Source of the DNA: Oscillospiraceae bacterium
GTDB taxonomy: Bacteria > Bacillota > Clostridia > Oscillospirales > Oscillospiraceae
Direction: 5' to 3'
Assembly: GCA_015068035.1 (NCBI GenBank)
Contig: SVLI01000006.1
Coordinates: 62,001-126,000 of the forward strand
Length of the DNA: 64,000 bases
Of this stretch, positions 26,381 to 36,800 are shown one piece after another. The notes below the pieces were generated by a model that was not told the DNA's origin, did not search any database, and was given only the letters and a program-made list of their open reading frames with translations. Made by a program: the position numbers and the translations under genes. Positions within the stretch are counted from its first letter, which is position 1, and each line of letters starts with the position of its first letter.

Positions 26381-27910
26381 ATGAACATCAACCCCAAGTG
26401 GGGCGCATGGGCAACACCCCCGAAGCCCTTTGCCAAGGAAGATTTTGCGGAAACCTATCAGACTGAGGTGCTGGTCATCGGCGCCGGCATCAGCGGTCTG
26501 TCCTGCGCGTGCAGCGCCGCCGAGTCCGGCTGCAAAGTCACGGTGATTGAGAAGCTCGGCTCCTACCATGGCTATGCCGCGAGCGTGGGCGTGGTGAACT
26601 CCAGCTATATGGCTTCTCAGGGCTATGAGAACGACCCGGACGAGCTGGTCCGCGAGTGGCTCAAGCGCTCGGCAAACCGCTGCGACGAGCGGTTGGTGCA
26701 TCTCTTTGCCTACAACTGCGGCGAGGCGATGGACTGGGCCATGGAGATGGCCGGCAAGCCGGAATACGGCGGCTATGACGTCAGCATTCTGCAGGCGGCC
26801 TACAGGGGCGAGTCCTATAAGGAGATCCCCTGCGCCCATGTTTTCACCAAAAAGTATAAGGAGGGCGATGCGCGCCGTCTCTTCGGCGTAACCGTGCTCA
26901 TGGAGCCCATGTATCAGGAATGCCTCAAGCGCGATACGCAGTTCCTCTTCAACACCACCATGCTTCAGCTCATCAAGGAGGATGGCCGCGTTGTGGGCGC
27001 CGCTGCGCAGACGGCGGACGGAAAGCTCATCGCGGTTTACGCCTCCAAGGGCGTTCTGGTCTCCACCGGCGGAATCGAGTGGAACGACGAGATGTGCGAG
27101 GATCTCTGCCCCGTGGCCAACAAGACGGCCGCGAAGGTGAACGCGCCCAAGGGCATGTCCGTTGGTGAGGGACACCGCGCTGCGCTCTGGGCCGGCGCTG
27201 CCTTTGAGGATGCGCCGTTCCCCATCATGTCGCACCCGCAGGCCTATGATCACCCGACCTATTGCTTCCTCTTTGTCACGCCCAAGGGCAAGCGCTACAT
27301 GAACGAGGATAACTATCTGCAGGCGCGCAGCCTGGGCATCATCCGCACGGGCTACCAGTATTGCTGGAGCATCTTCGATTCCGACCTGACCGAGAAGGTC
27401 AAAGCCACCCTGCCTTACGGCGGCGGCCTCTATTGGAACGAGGGTTCCAATCCGGAGCTGTCCCGCAATCAGCTTGAGGCGGGCCTGCGCACCGGAAACA
27501 CCGTGCAGGCGGACACCCCGCGTGAGCTGGCCGAGAAAATGGGCATTGATCCGGACGCCTTTGAGGAGACCTTCAACAACTACAATGCCTTCTGCGAGAA
27601 GGGGCACGACGATGAGTTCGGCAAGCGGAAGGAAATGCTCATTCCGCTGGATAAGCCGCCCTATTACGGCCGCAAGATCGGCGCTGCCACGCTTTGCGTG
27701 GTGGGCGGCGTGAAGGTGGACGAACAGTTCCGCGCGCTGGACGAGCATAATGAGCCTGTGCCCGGTCTCTACGTGCTGGGCAACACCATGGCCGGCCGTT
27801 ACGGCGTGGACTATCCTTTCATCATGCCCGGCAACAGCACCGGTTCCGGCATGACCTACGGCTATCTGCTGGGCCGCGCCTTCGGCAACCCGGAGTTTAA
27901 GCCTCGCTAA
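26381..27910 (+). CDS. FAD-dependent fumarate reductase-like flavoprotein
   Basis: A 509-residue soluble protein. The FAD motif VLVIGAGISGLSCACSAAE is near residues 30-48, with VIEKLGS as the end of the ADP-binding fold. PGLYVLGNTMAGRYGVDYP and MPGNSTGSGMTYGYLLG near the C-terminus are the second FAD segment of the succinate dehydrogenase/fumarate reductase/3-ketosteroid dehydrogenase superfamily. There is no Tat signal, haem motif or FMN-attachment domain, so it is a cytoplasmic single-domain form. Such enzymes reduce C=C bonds of fumarate, urocanate, acrylates or steroid-like compounds as electron sinks. AAAGGAAG lies 7 bases before the ATG. It is a single-gene unit with a strong promoter and a strong terminator. 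The substrate is unknown. Confidence 0.85.
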   Translation: MNINPKWGAWATPPKPFAKEDFAETYQTEVLVIGAGISGLSCACSAAESGCKVTVIEKLGSYHGYAASVGVVNSSYMASQGYENDPDELVREWLKRSANRCDERLVHLFAYNCGEAMDWAMEMAGKPEYGGYDVSILQAAYRGESYKEIPCAHVFTKKYKEGDARRLFGVTVLMEPMYQECLKRDTQFLFNTTMLQLIKEDGRVVGAAAQTADGKLIAVYASKGVLVSTGGIEWNDEMCEDLCPVANKTAAKVNAPKGMSVGEGHRAALWAGAAFEDAPFPIMSHPQAYDHPTYCFLFVTPKGKRYMNEDNYLQARSLGIIRTGYQYCWSIFDSDLTEKVKATLPYGGGLYWNEGSNPELSRNQLEAGLRTGNTVQADTPRELAEKMGIDPDAFEETFNNYNAFCEKGHDDEFGKRKEMLIPLDKPPYYGRKIGAATLCVVGGVKVDEQFRALDEHNEPVPGLYVLGNTMAGRYGVDYPFIMPGNSTGSGMTYGYLLGRAFGNPEFKPR

Positions 27911-27933
27911 AGTCCGCGCGAAGCGGCATATAA

Positions 27934-27981
27934 GAACAGACAGCGGGCGGTTCATTATGAACCGCCCGCTGTCTGTTCTTT
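27934..27981 (+). terminator. Intrinsic terminator of the flavoprotein gene
   Basis: A near-perfect palindrome of about 20 base pairs (GAACAGACAGCGGGCGGTTC and its complement) ending in TTCTTTC. Confidence 0.9.
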
Positions 27982-27984
27982 CGC

Positions 27985-28030
27985 AACAAAAAGCCCTCTT
28001 TCCCCGAGCGGGGAGAGAGGGCTTTTTGTT
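27985..28030. terminator. Bidirectional terminator
   Basis: AACAAAAAGCCCTCT and its complement form a stem with an inner CCCCG-AGC-GGGG hairpin. It is back to back with the previous terminator and mainly serves the converging gene at 28061. Confidence 0.9.
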
Positions 28031-28060
28031 ATTTCCTCTTGTATATCCGATGCTTTTCGC

Positions 28061-28651
28061 TCAGAAGGTGAGCTTGATGTGGGCGTTGCTGGGATCAAAG
28101 GGCTTGCAGAGGAACTCGTGCACGACGGTTTCCAGAATGTTTGCGGAATAGGCGGGGGTGATGACCATCGCGGTGTCCACGCCGCGGTGCGTGCCGCCGC
28201 AGGCGACGACGGGCTTGCCGTAGGGGATCGCGTCCGCCTCCAGCGCCATGATGGAAACCTCAAAGCTGACCTTGGTGCCCTGACCCATCGTGCGCAGCGT
28301 TTCGGCCATGATCTCCAGCGGAGAGATGCCCTTGAATTTCGCGCTGATGCCGCGCTCGCCGACGCTCAGTGCGTGGCCGGCGGTGACGACGGTCGCGCCG
28401 CGCGCTTCAATCTGCTTTTTGGTCTCGGCATCCATGAGGTTGACGCCGTTTTTATACTTGTTGGATACGCCGCGGACAATCACGACCGGACCCGTGAAGC
28501 CGAGCTCCTCGGCCAGATCCAGAAGCGTGAGCGCAGTTGTGCCCATGGTGGAGGAGATGACGATGGGGCAGTCGAGCTCCTTCGCGCGCGCGAGTGCGAT
28601 GCGCAGGGTTTCCTCAGCGTTTTGCTGACCTGCTTTTTCAAATGTTACCAT
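28061..28651 (-). CDS. Free-standing pyruvate kinase C-terminal (alpha/beta) domain protein
   Basis: A 196-residue protein that looks like the allosteric C-terminal domain of pyruvate kinase without the catalytic barrel: ETLRIALARAKELDCPIVIS, MGTTALTLLDL and GVSNKYKNGVNLMD run in the order of that fold. Similar single-domain proteins are known in archaea and clostridia, with no settled function; a regulatory or small-molecule binding role is usual speculation. The start (28651) has AAGGAGG 9 bases upstream, and the promoter lies about 40 bases further. A longer reading frame to 28801 runs through the promoter and is rejected. Confidence 0.75.
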   Translation of the reverse strand: MVTFEKAGQQNAEETLRIALARAKELDCPIVISSTMGTTALTLLDLAEELGFTGPVVIVRGVSNKYKNGVNLMDAETKKQIEARGATVVTAGHALSVGERGISAKFKGISPLEIMAETLRTMGQGTKVSFEVSIMALEADAIPYGKPVVACGGTHRGVDTAMVITPAYSANILETVVHEFLCKPFDPSNAHIKLTF

Positions 28652-28691
28652 GTGTGGGGGCCTCCTTACGATTTTTTTATGTGATGGATCT

Positions 28692-28720
28692 ATCATATAG
28701 CAAAACCTCCGCTCCGTCAA
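28692..28720 (-). promoter_or_regulatory. Promoter of the pyruvate kinase-like gene
   Basis: Minus-strand -35 TTGACG (28715-28720) and -10 TATGAT (28692-28697), 17-base spacer. The -35 lies in the loop of the upstream gene's terminator. Confidence 0.65.
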
Positions 28721-28736
28721 GCGGACAGAGCGGAGG
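28702..28736 (-). terminator. Terminator of the 5'-nucleotidase gene, overlapping a promoter
   Basis: Minus strand: CCTCCGCTC, a 13-base loop, GAGCGGAGG, then TTTT. The loop contains the -35 box of the next gene. Confidence 0.65.
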
Positions 28737-28835
28737 CGGCTGGCGACCCGGCGCGAAGCGCGTATAGATAGTTCGAAACAGGAGAGGTGAGCAGGCGTCA
28801 AAAGCGATATTCACACTCACCTGAACACGCTGCGC

Positions 28836-30470
28836 TTAGCTTTCGGGCTTTCCGTCCGTAAAGGTAATCCTGCGGTCAACTTCGGCATAGCTTTCATCAA
28901 TAATGCCGCCGAGATGGTCGGTGATGTAACGCTCGAGCAGCTCCACATCCAGCGTGCCTTCGGCATCCAGAATCGTTGCGTCTTTGAGCATTGTCATGCC
29001 GCCGCCGAAGTCGAGCAGGAAATAGTTGAAGCCCGCGAGAACATACTTGCCGTCCGGCTCAAGGGGAATGTATGTGCCGGTTTCTTTGTCAAAGACCTTT
29101 ACGTTGTAAACCCGATACTCGCCGTTCACACCGGTGAAAAATCCATTTTCATCAACCTGTACGGAACTGTCAATCGAGGCGTCGACCGACAGGGTTAAAC
29201 CGGACATGTGGGGGAATGAGCCGTCTTCCTCCGGATAATTCATCATGGCCATTTCCAGCATATCAAGCAGGATCCGGCCGGATACCTCAGCCGTTACCAC
29301 TTGGTTGTTAAAAGGAAACACAGAGAAAATATCATTGAAAGTTACGTCGCCTGTGGCCATGGGCGCGCGCAGGCCACCGCCGTTGACAAAGGCGATTTCC
29401 GCCCCTGTCGTCACGCGAAGCGCATCGGAACAGAGGTTGCCGAGGTTCGTTTCCGCAATTCTGACGAGGCGGTTTTCGTTCTCGTCGTGCGTGATCAGAT
29501 CCACCTTACTTTCGCCGATTTTCCGGTTGCCAAGCTCGGCGTAGCTCTCGTTGATCTCGGCAAGATAGGCGTCCATCCCGGGGTCGGTTGCCTCGATGGA
29601 CGCGGTCTCGATCAGCTCGGTGTTTAAGCCTTCATCTGTGATTGTGAGTTTGCCGATGTATTCAAACTTTGTGCCCGTGGAGGAAAGCAGAACGTCGTCG
29701 CCTTTGCGATTCTTCACGGACATTTCCTCGATGACCAGATGCGCATGGGCGTCCAGCACCGCGTCAAGGCCGTCGGTGTTTTCGATGATGTCGGTAATGT
29801 CGAGCAAATCCTCTGCATCGCTGTAGCCAATATGAGACAGCGCAATCACATAATCCGCGCCCGCCTTCTCGGCCGCATCAATGTTTGCCTGCACGATGTC
29901 ATACAGCTTGTTTTCATTGAAAGTGAAGATGATCTCGCCCTCGTCATTCTTAAACTGCGACGGATAAGCCGATGTAATGGTTTCGGGCGTGGTGATGCCG
30001 ATGTAGGCAATGTCCACGTTTCCGTAGGAGGCGATGGTATACGGCTCGAAATAAGAATCATCCTCGCCGATCTTCGCAAAATTGCAGGAGAGGAATTCCG
30101 TGTTTGACAAGCCGTTGAGCTCGGTGAGTCTGGTGAGCTGATAGTCAAACTCATGATTGCCCAGCGCAATGGCATCGTAGCCCACCTTGTTCATGATGTT
30201 TACGATGTATTCGCCCTTGGAAACGGCGCCAAGCGTTCCGCCCTGGACAAAATCGCCGACGGAAACAACACCCACGTGGGCATCACCCTCGGAAAGCGCG
30301 TTTTTCATTGCGAGAAGCTTTGAATAGCCGTCCACCGCGCAATGCACATCGTTTTCATACAGGATGACAACGGGGTCATTTGGGCGGCTGTGAATCCATA
30401 CAGCGACGGCCAGCACCGCGCAAAGCACAATGCATACACACAGAATAATTGCAATATTTCTCTTCCTCAA
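28836..30470 (-). CDS. Membrane-anchored 5'-nucleotidase/UshA-like metallophosphatase
   Basis: A 544-residue secreted enzyme that would release phosphate from nucleotides outside the cell. A membrane helix (about residues 6-24) anchors it. The metallophosphatase metal ligands are in order: Asp41 and His43 (ENDVHC), Asp73 (GDFVQGG), Asn105-His106 (GNHEFDY), a histidine in ALSHIGYSD, and DAHAH. The C-terminal half has the nucleotidase substrate domain (NLCSDAL, FVNGGGLRAP). It starts at TTG 30470: AAGGGGG lies 8 bases upstream, while the longer open frame overlaps the promoter. There is no LPXTG-type signal. It lies downstream of the giant surface protein on the same strand but has its own promoter. 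Confidence 0.88.
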   Translation of the reverse strand: MRKRNIAIILCVCIVLCAVLAVAVWIHSRPNDPVVILYENDVHCAVDGYSKLLAMKNALSEGDAHVGVVSVGDFVQGGTLGAVSKGEYIVNIMNKVGYDAIALGNHEFDYQLTRLTELNGLSNTEFLSCNFAKIGEDDSYFEPYTIASYGNVDIAYIGITTPETITSAYPSQFKNDEGEIIFTFNENKLYDIVQANIDAAEKAGADYVIALSHIGYSDAEDLLDITDIIENTDGLDAVLDAHAHLVIEEMSVKNRKGDDVLLSSTGTKFEYIGKLTITDEGLNTELIETASIEATDPGMDAYLAEINESYAELGNRKIGESKVDLITHDENENRLVRIAETNLGNLCSDALRVTTGAEIAFVNGGGLRAPMATGDVTFNDIFSVFPFNNQVVTAEVSGRILLDMLEMAMMNYPEEDGSFPHMSGLTLSVDASIDSSVQVDENGFFTGVNGEYRVYNVKVFDKETGTYIPLEPDGKYVLAGFNYFLLDFGGGMTMLKDATILDAEGTLDVELLERYITDHLGGIIDESYAEVDRRITFTDGKPES

Positions 30471-30526
30471 AACGTTTTCCCCCTTCACACGAGTTGAGAT
30501 TCCTTCAGTTGGCAAAACCATACTAA

Positions 30527-30555
30527 AGTTTACCTTTGCTATGCCGTTTTGTCAA
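30527..30555 (-). promoter_or_regulatory. Promoter of the 5'-nucleotidase gene
   Basis: Minus-strand consensus -35 TTGACA (30550-30555) and -10 TAAACT (30527-30532), 17-base spacer; leader about 50 bases. Confidence 0.8.
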
Positions 30556-30559
30556 AACA

Positions 30560-30798
30560 TTTCAAAACGGCTGCCGCATGATCATGAACGGGAACGGCAT
30601 TTCAATCCGTGCCCGAAAGCCAAGCTCCAAAAGGGTAAAATAATGCGGCTGTCCAACATTTCAGCCCATGCACCGCGCTGATGATCGGTGCAGACCCCGC
30701 GACGGTGAATATTTCGGTCGCTTAACTGACGTAAGAAGCTAAACCGCGCCTCTGCGTTTTTTCATTAACCTTACACTGACAACCTTTCTTGAAATATC
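30560..30798. other. Non-coding gap with hairpins, possible structured RNA
   Basis: No protein gene is supported here. On the plus strand there is GGGAACGG...AATCCG near 30590-30610, a GCACCG/CGGTGC hairpin (30670-30691) and ACCCCGCGACGGTGA (about 30694-30708). The last pieces loosely resemble cobalamin riboswitch core words, but their order and spacing do not fit well. A hairpin that could end a plus-strand RNA follows at 30800-30834. There is no suitably placed gene downstream for a plus-strand riboswitch. Confidence 0.2.
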
Positions 30799-30799
30799 A

Positions 30800-30834
30800 T
30801 GGCGGTGACGGATTGCTTCCGTCACCGCCCTTTT
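30800..30834. terminator. Terminator hairpin after the giant surface-protein gene
   Basis: GGCGGTGACGGA pairs with TCCGTCACCGCC around a 5-base loop and is followed on the plus strand by CTTTTCG. On the minus strand, the direction of the surface-protein gene, the T-run is weak. Confidence 0.6.
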
Positions 30835-30845
30835 CGCGATTGTGG

Positions 30846-33800
30846 TTATGAATTTTCCTTCTTGCGCTTTCTGGCTGCCGGAAGCAGAACGGCAAGAGCT
30901 GCAAGGCTGACAGTAAGCATGGAAACGTACAGCAGGATGCGGGAATCATCGCCGGTTGTTGGCGTCAGAGATTTGGCATGAATCCTGAACGTGCCGGAGG
31001 TTTCGCCATCGGTGTAAATCACAGTGAGGGTGTGTTCTCCGGCGGCAAGATTCATTAAGAAGGACTGCTTCAAAGTGATGATTGTGCTGCCGGATTTGGC
31101 CTCATAGTGTTTTGCATCCACTTCTTCGCCGTCCACTTCGATGCCGACAAACTTGCTGAACGGACCGTTTGCGGTGAAGCTCAGGCTTCCGTCGCTGCCC
31201 TTGATCCATTCGCTGCCATCGCCCTTGATGATGTCATAGGCGATCAGCGCAGCCACCAGCTCATCCAGCTTCTCTCTGGAGGCTTCATCCACCAGAGACT
31301 TTTCGTGGTCGGTCAGCCCGTCGAAGGCTTCCTTGGCGGCCAAAATCTTCTCTGCTGCCGCTTCATCGTCCGGCTCCACGGACTCGGGAAGCTGGGCAAT
31401 GCTTGCCGTCACGTCTTCGGCATTCTCAAGCGCTGCAACCGCAGCCTCGATCCGGTCGATCTCGTCCTCGACGGATTTCTTTTCTTCCTCGGTGTAGTTG
31501 CCGCCGTTGTCTTCCAAAGCCTTTTCCAGGTCGGTCTTTGCCTTTTCCAGATCGGCTTTGTCTTCGGGTTTTACATTCTCCGGCGTCACGTTTTCAACCT
31601 TTTCGGTGTTCTCGGTGCTGGCGGCATTCTGCGCTTTTTCGATCACATCGATCAGCGCCTCGGCCTCCGCCTTGGCATCTTCCAATGCGTTGCGCTCTTC
31701 TTCGGTCAGATGGCCGTCCTGCAGCAGCTTGTCGATGGTCCCGATTGCCTGCTCCAGTTCGTCCTCGTCCGCGGAGGTGACGGTTGCGGGATCGCGTGCA
31801 TCGATGGCCTCGGTCGCGTCCTTGCTGGCCTCGGCAGCGTCTTCGACAGTGTCGATCATGTCGTTGACCTGCTCCAAAACGGCTTCCAGACCGTCGCGCT
31901 CGTCCTCGGTCAGGTTCTCAGTGTCCAGCAGCGCTTCAATGTCCTCAGCAAGCTGCTCCAGATCTTCCTTCTCCGTGGATTTCACGGTTTCCGGATCAAA
32001 GTCTGCCGCGGCGTCGGTCAGTTCCTTCTGCTCGGCCTCCACCTCGTCAATCCGGTCAAGCAGCTGGCTGCATTTGTCGTCGGTGGCTGCCCACTCGTCC
32101 TTGACGGAGTCTGCATTTTCCAGCATTTCCTGCACTGCCTTGATGTCCGCTTCGTTTGCGGAAGTGACATTTTCGGCGGTCAGGTCATCAATTCCGGAAG
32201 TGTCGGGCTCGATCACGAGCTTGCCGTCAACGTAGGTGATTTCATAGTTGGCGGTCACGTCGGTGCCGTCAGCGGTGATGACCGCCGCGCTTGCGGTGAT
32301 GCTGCCGTTTGCGGTCACGTTCGCGGTGCTGGGAGTCAAGGTCGCGGTCACGCTGTGGCCTTCAATCAAACCGATGGAAGTGATCTCCGCGCCGGAGATT
32401 GCGTTGCCGTAGGTGACGGTCTGGTCCTTCGCGGTGATGGTGACAGGCTTGCGCGTGATCTGCCAGCCCTCTTCGACCGTGCCGGCGAAATTGCCTGTTG
32501 CAGTAACGGTCATTGTGTATGTACCGGCCTCGGTGCCGGTGTTTCCGGTCAGCTCATAGGTGACATCCATGCCGCACATCACAAAGCTTTCCACGGTCAC
32601 GGTCTGCTCTTTCCCGTTGTAAACCGGGCTGGAACCGAAGACAATGGAATAATCGTGAGGCTCCAGATACTGTAGATCCAAAACAACGATCTCGCCCACA
32701 TCCGCACTGGCAGAGGTGGACTTGAGCGTATAGTTTTTGGCATCCTCGCCGGAGAGCGTGATGTTGGTGGCCTTGATGGTTTTGGTGCCTGCATTGACGC
32801 CTGCGAAGGCAAAGTCTGCGGAAGCAGTTACGGTATCGCCGGAGATCACGCCATTCAGAACAATGTTCAAGCTGTGACGCTCGGGAACAGCATTGGTTCC
32901 GTCATAGCTCTTGCTCATGGAACCGGTGACCGTGGGCGTCAGTTCCTTCCGGGCGATCGTCACGGAGACAGATTTCTTTGCGGAATCGGTGTGGTTATCG
33001 TCGCCCCGGACATAGTACCAAACCGTGTATTCACCTGCATCGGTTTCAGCGGGCAGGTTTTGGGAATAGATATTTCCATCCCGGCTGAGTAAAAGCTCGC
33101 CGCCTTCCACCTGAACCTCGCTGACGCTGATCAGTTCCTGGCTGCTGCCGGTGTAGACCAGACCCTCAATAGCGGTGGGGGCGGTGTAAACCGGCTCTGC
33201 CTTGTCCACCTGAACCTGACCCATGGCGCACAGGGCGCTGCGCGATTCAATCCATGTTGCGTTGTGCGTCTGCCAGTTGCAGGCCGCCCAGTCATAGTTC
33301 GTGAGGTCCTCGGGGTAGAAGTCCAGCGCATAGCCGTTGGTGCCCGCGTTGGGAACGCCGATGGGTGCAGTCCAGTTAAACGTGCCGTATTCGTTCTCGT
33401 AGAAGGAGAGCTTCACGTCCTCGAGCATCTGGCCGTAGGTGATGCTGTTGAGCACCTCAGGGAAGGTGATGACGGGGGGATCGGCCTTTTCAATGGTGTA
33501 GGTCACGGTGACGCTGCCGCCATACTTGCCGCTGACGGTGATGATCTTCTCGCCGACATTGGTCATATCCGCGGGATAGCTTACGGTGAAATCCTCACCC
33601 TCGGTCAGACCCGCAACGGTGACAGCGGGGGCGTGCGCCTCGCCGGTGTACTTGCCGGAGGGAACTGCCAGGGAGGCGGGATTAATATGCCATTTTGCCT
33701 TGATGGTAACGCCGCCTATGGGCATGGTCATGCCCTCGGTGTAGCCTTCCCAGCCGACGAGGGTGTAGCCTGCCTTGCGGAAGGTGTCCTGGAAGAATTC

Positions 33801-36800
33801 GCTTGTGGGAACGGTGATGACCTCACCGTATTTAACGCCAACATCATAGCTTCCGCCGTCGCCGTTGTCCCAGGTGGCCATATAGGTGTTGGGTTCCACG
33901 ATGGCTTCAACGGTCATGTCGCCGGTAACCGTGAGGAACAGCCAGCTGTTGGCCATGCTGTACTCCAGCTCGTTGCCGTTGCCGTCCCGGAAGCCCGTGA
34001 AGGTATAGCCCTCGGGGGCATTCAGGAAAACCTTCACCTGATGCTTGTGGTCCGCATCCCCGTTGTAGGGCAGGGTTTCGGGAAGCGCGTGGCTGACATT
34101 GGAATCTACGGTGCAGCCGTTGAGTTCCCATGTGATGTTGTATTGGATGGGTTCAAATGCAGGCTGCGCATAGACGGAATAAGCGGGCATGGTCGTGCCG
34201 GTGTATTCCTCGGTGCAGCCTTCGTCCAGATAGAATTTCCAGCCGGTGAGGGTGTAGCCGGTCTTTTCCGGGGCGATGCCGCTCAGGGCATCGGTAAGCG
34301 CCGTGCCGTAGTCCACATCCAGGCTCTGATCCTGGGCGTGGAGGATGTAAGCATTCGCATCCCACACGGCGGTAAGGGTCAGATTGCCACCGGGCAAAAT
34401 GGGTTCCATGCTGTAGTGGTCGCTTCGCTCATGGAGGGTGTATGCCTGACCGTACTGGTCGGTAAAGTGGCTTAAGGTATAGCCCTCCCGGGCAAAGCCT
34501 GTCCAAAGCATTGGGCTGTAGCCATAATCATATACCGTTGGCAGCTCCTCGGGATACTGCGCGTAACCGCCGGCCAGATCCCAGGTAATGCCATAGCTGA
34601 CCGGATTCCAGATGCCGAAGATGCTTTCATCTTTGTACATGCTTCCGGGACCGGTTTCCAGATCCCAGCTCCGGAAGGTATAGTGTTCTTTTTTGAGCGT
34701 GGAGGTGTCGATCTGCCCGATCAGAGCATTCAGATAGTCGGTTGCGCCGAAGAAGGTTACGTTGTCGTCCTCGTCTTCTTCCTGCCGGATCAGCTCCGTG
34801 CCGTAGGGGACACTGAACGTGGCCACGGGGGTCTCGTCGCCATCGCTTGCGTAGAAGCTGAGGGTAAACTCCTTCACATCGGTGCAGATGCAGCAGCCGT
34901 TTTCGTATTCATGGTCCGTTGCTTCCACATCCCCGGCCTGCTGGCAGCAGGGGTAGTAAGCCTTGTGGCCATCTGCATCCAGGTTCACATAGGTAAGGGC
35001 AAGGGTGTGGGGGCCGGTGACGGTGTTGCCGCAGCAGGACCAGGTTGCAACGTGCTGCGTGCCGTCCCCGGTGGGTACGGGTGTGCCCAGCGCGCCGGTA
35101 TGGTCAGGCTTCGTCTGGCTTGCAGCGCTGTCGTTTGTGTATTTCATTCCGGTGTCGCCGCAGGAAGTGTAGCCGTAATAGACCCTGGCGCTTACAAAGT
35201 CGGGATAATCATCGGTGCCGATGTCCTGACCCCAGACCTGCTCAGTCTGTTCGCCCTGGAGCAGGTAAGCCACCTCGCCGGAGGCGAACTGCTCCGCAGT
35301 TTTGGCTTCTGCCAGACCTGCTGCATCTGCATTGTTGCTCTCTTCGTCAAGAATTCCGACTCCTGCGGTTGTGTTGAGGTAATAGCAGTTGGTAATGGTG
35401 CTGTTGTTATAGCACAACGCGCCGGAGACGCCAGCATTGCCGGTGACAGTACCAAAGTTATAGCAACTGGCAATGGTGCCGTAGTTGGTGAACACCAAGC
35501 CGGCGATATATTTGTTGCCGATGACAGTGCCGAGGTTATAGCAATTGGTAAGGATGGCGCGGTTATTCTTCACCACACCGGCGACATTCATATTACCGGA
35601 GACAGTACCGCTGTTATAGCAGTTGGCAACAGTACCATAGTTATCGTTTACCACACCGGAGATACCGCCGAGTTTGCCATCATCTCCGGTGCCTATGACC
35701 GTGCCGCTGTTATGGCAGCTGATAACGGTGCCGCTATTGTATCCCGTCACGCCGCCGACTCTCATCGTGCCGGAGACAGTGCTGCTGTTGTGGCAGTTTG
35801 TAACAGTGGCGAAGTTGTTGACTTGGCCGACTACACCGCCGGCATAGTCGTCACAGGTGACCGTGCCGCTGTTATAGCAGCCCGTCATGATGCCGCCGAT
35901 TACGGTGCCTCCGCTCTTGATGCCCTCGATGAAGCCCGCCACACCGCCGACAGAATAGTCGCCGATGATCGTGCCGCTGTTATAGCAGTTAATAACGGTG
36001 CCGTAATTACTACCCACCACACCGCCGACAGCACTATATCCGCTGATGTACGAATTGATGACGCCCACATTCTGCACAACGCCAGCTTTGTTTACACAGG
36101 AGAAAAGGCCAAGCCAGCGTGTACTGCTGTTGTTGCAGTACAGACCGCTGACAGTCTTGTTGTTTCCTTCAAAGGTGCCGTTGTAATTATTGGTACCAAT
36201 GGGGGTCCAGTCCCGCCAGCTGCTCTGCTTCGCGCCGCCGCAGCCGGAGACATCGCCGGTGTTGACCACAATGTTTGCCATCAGTTTGCCGTTGATAGCC
36301 GTTTCGCCTGCGTTAACCTTGGCGGCAAACCAATAGAGCTGACCTGCGTTGCTGATTTCGTAGACTTCACCGTTGAGCACCGCAGGCTCATAGCAGCCGT
36401 GGGGGCAGAAGCCGTTGTCGTATGGCACGGTTTCTTCGTGATTGGCAGCGTCCTTCTCGCCGTATTCACCGCAAAGACCGCAAACCGCCGGGTTGGCGCA
36501 GGTGGCCGCCGAGACGGTGGTGTGATCTTCGGTCAAGGTGTTCTGGCAAAGGGAGCATAGATAGCTGTGCTTGCCGTCTTCCAGAGGCGTGTAATCAGTT
36601 CTGCTGCTCTCCGGATGGGTGCAGGTGACTTTGACGGTGATATCGCCCTTGTCGGTGATGGCGACAGAGGCAGTATCGACATTGAGCATCGTATTCTTGC
36701 CGTCCACCACTGCCCAGTAACCGACGGAAGCTGCGGTGGACAGAATATCCTGCAGATTGGATTTCTCCACAGCAATACCGTCGGCAAAAGTGGCGCCCAC

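Noticed and set aside
31107-32675. Open frame of 522 codons opposite the surface-protein gene
   Set aside because: The sense strand shows a signal peptide, known repeats and a sortase signal; the antisense frame has none and no start site.
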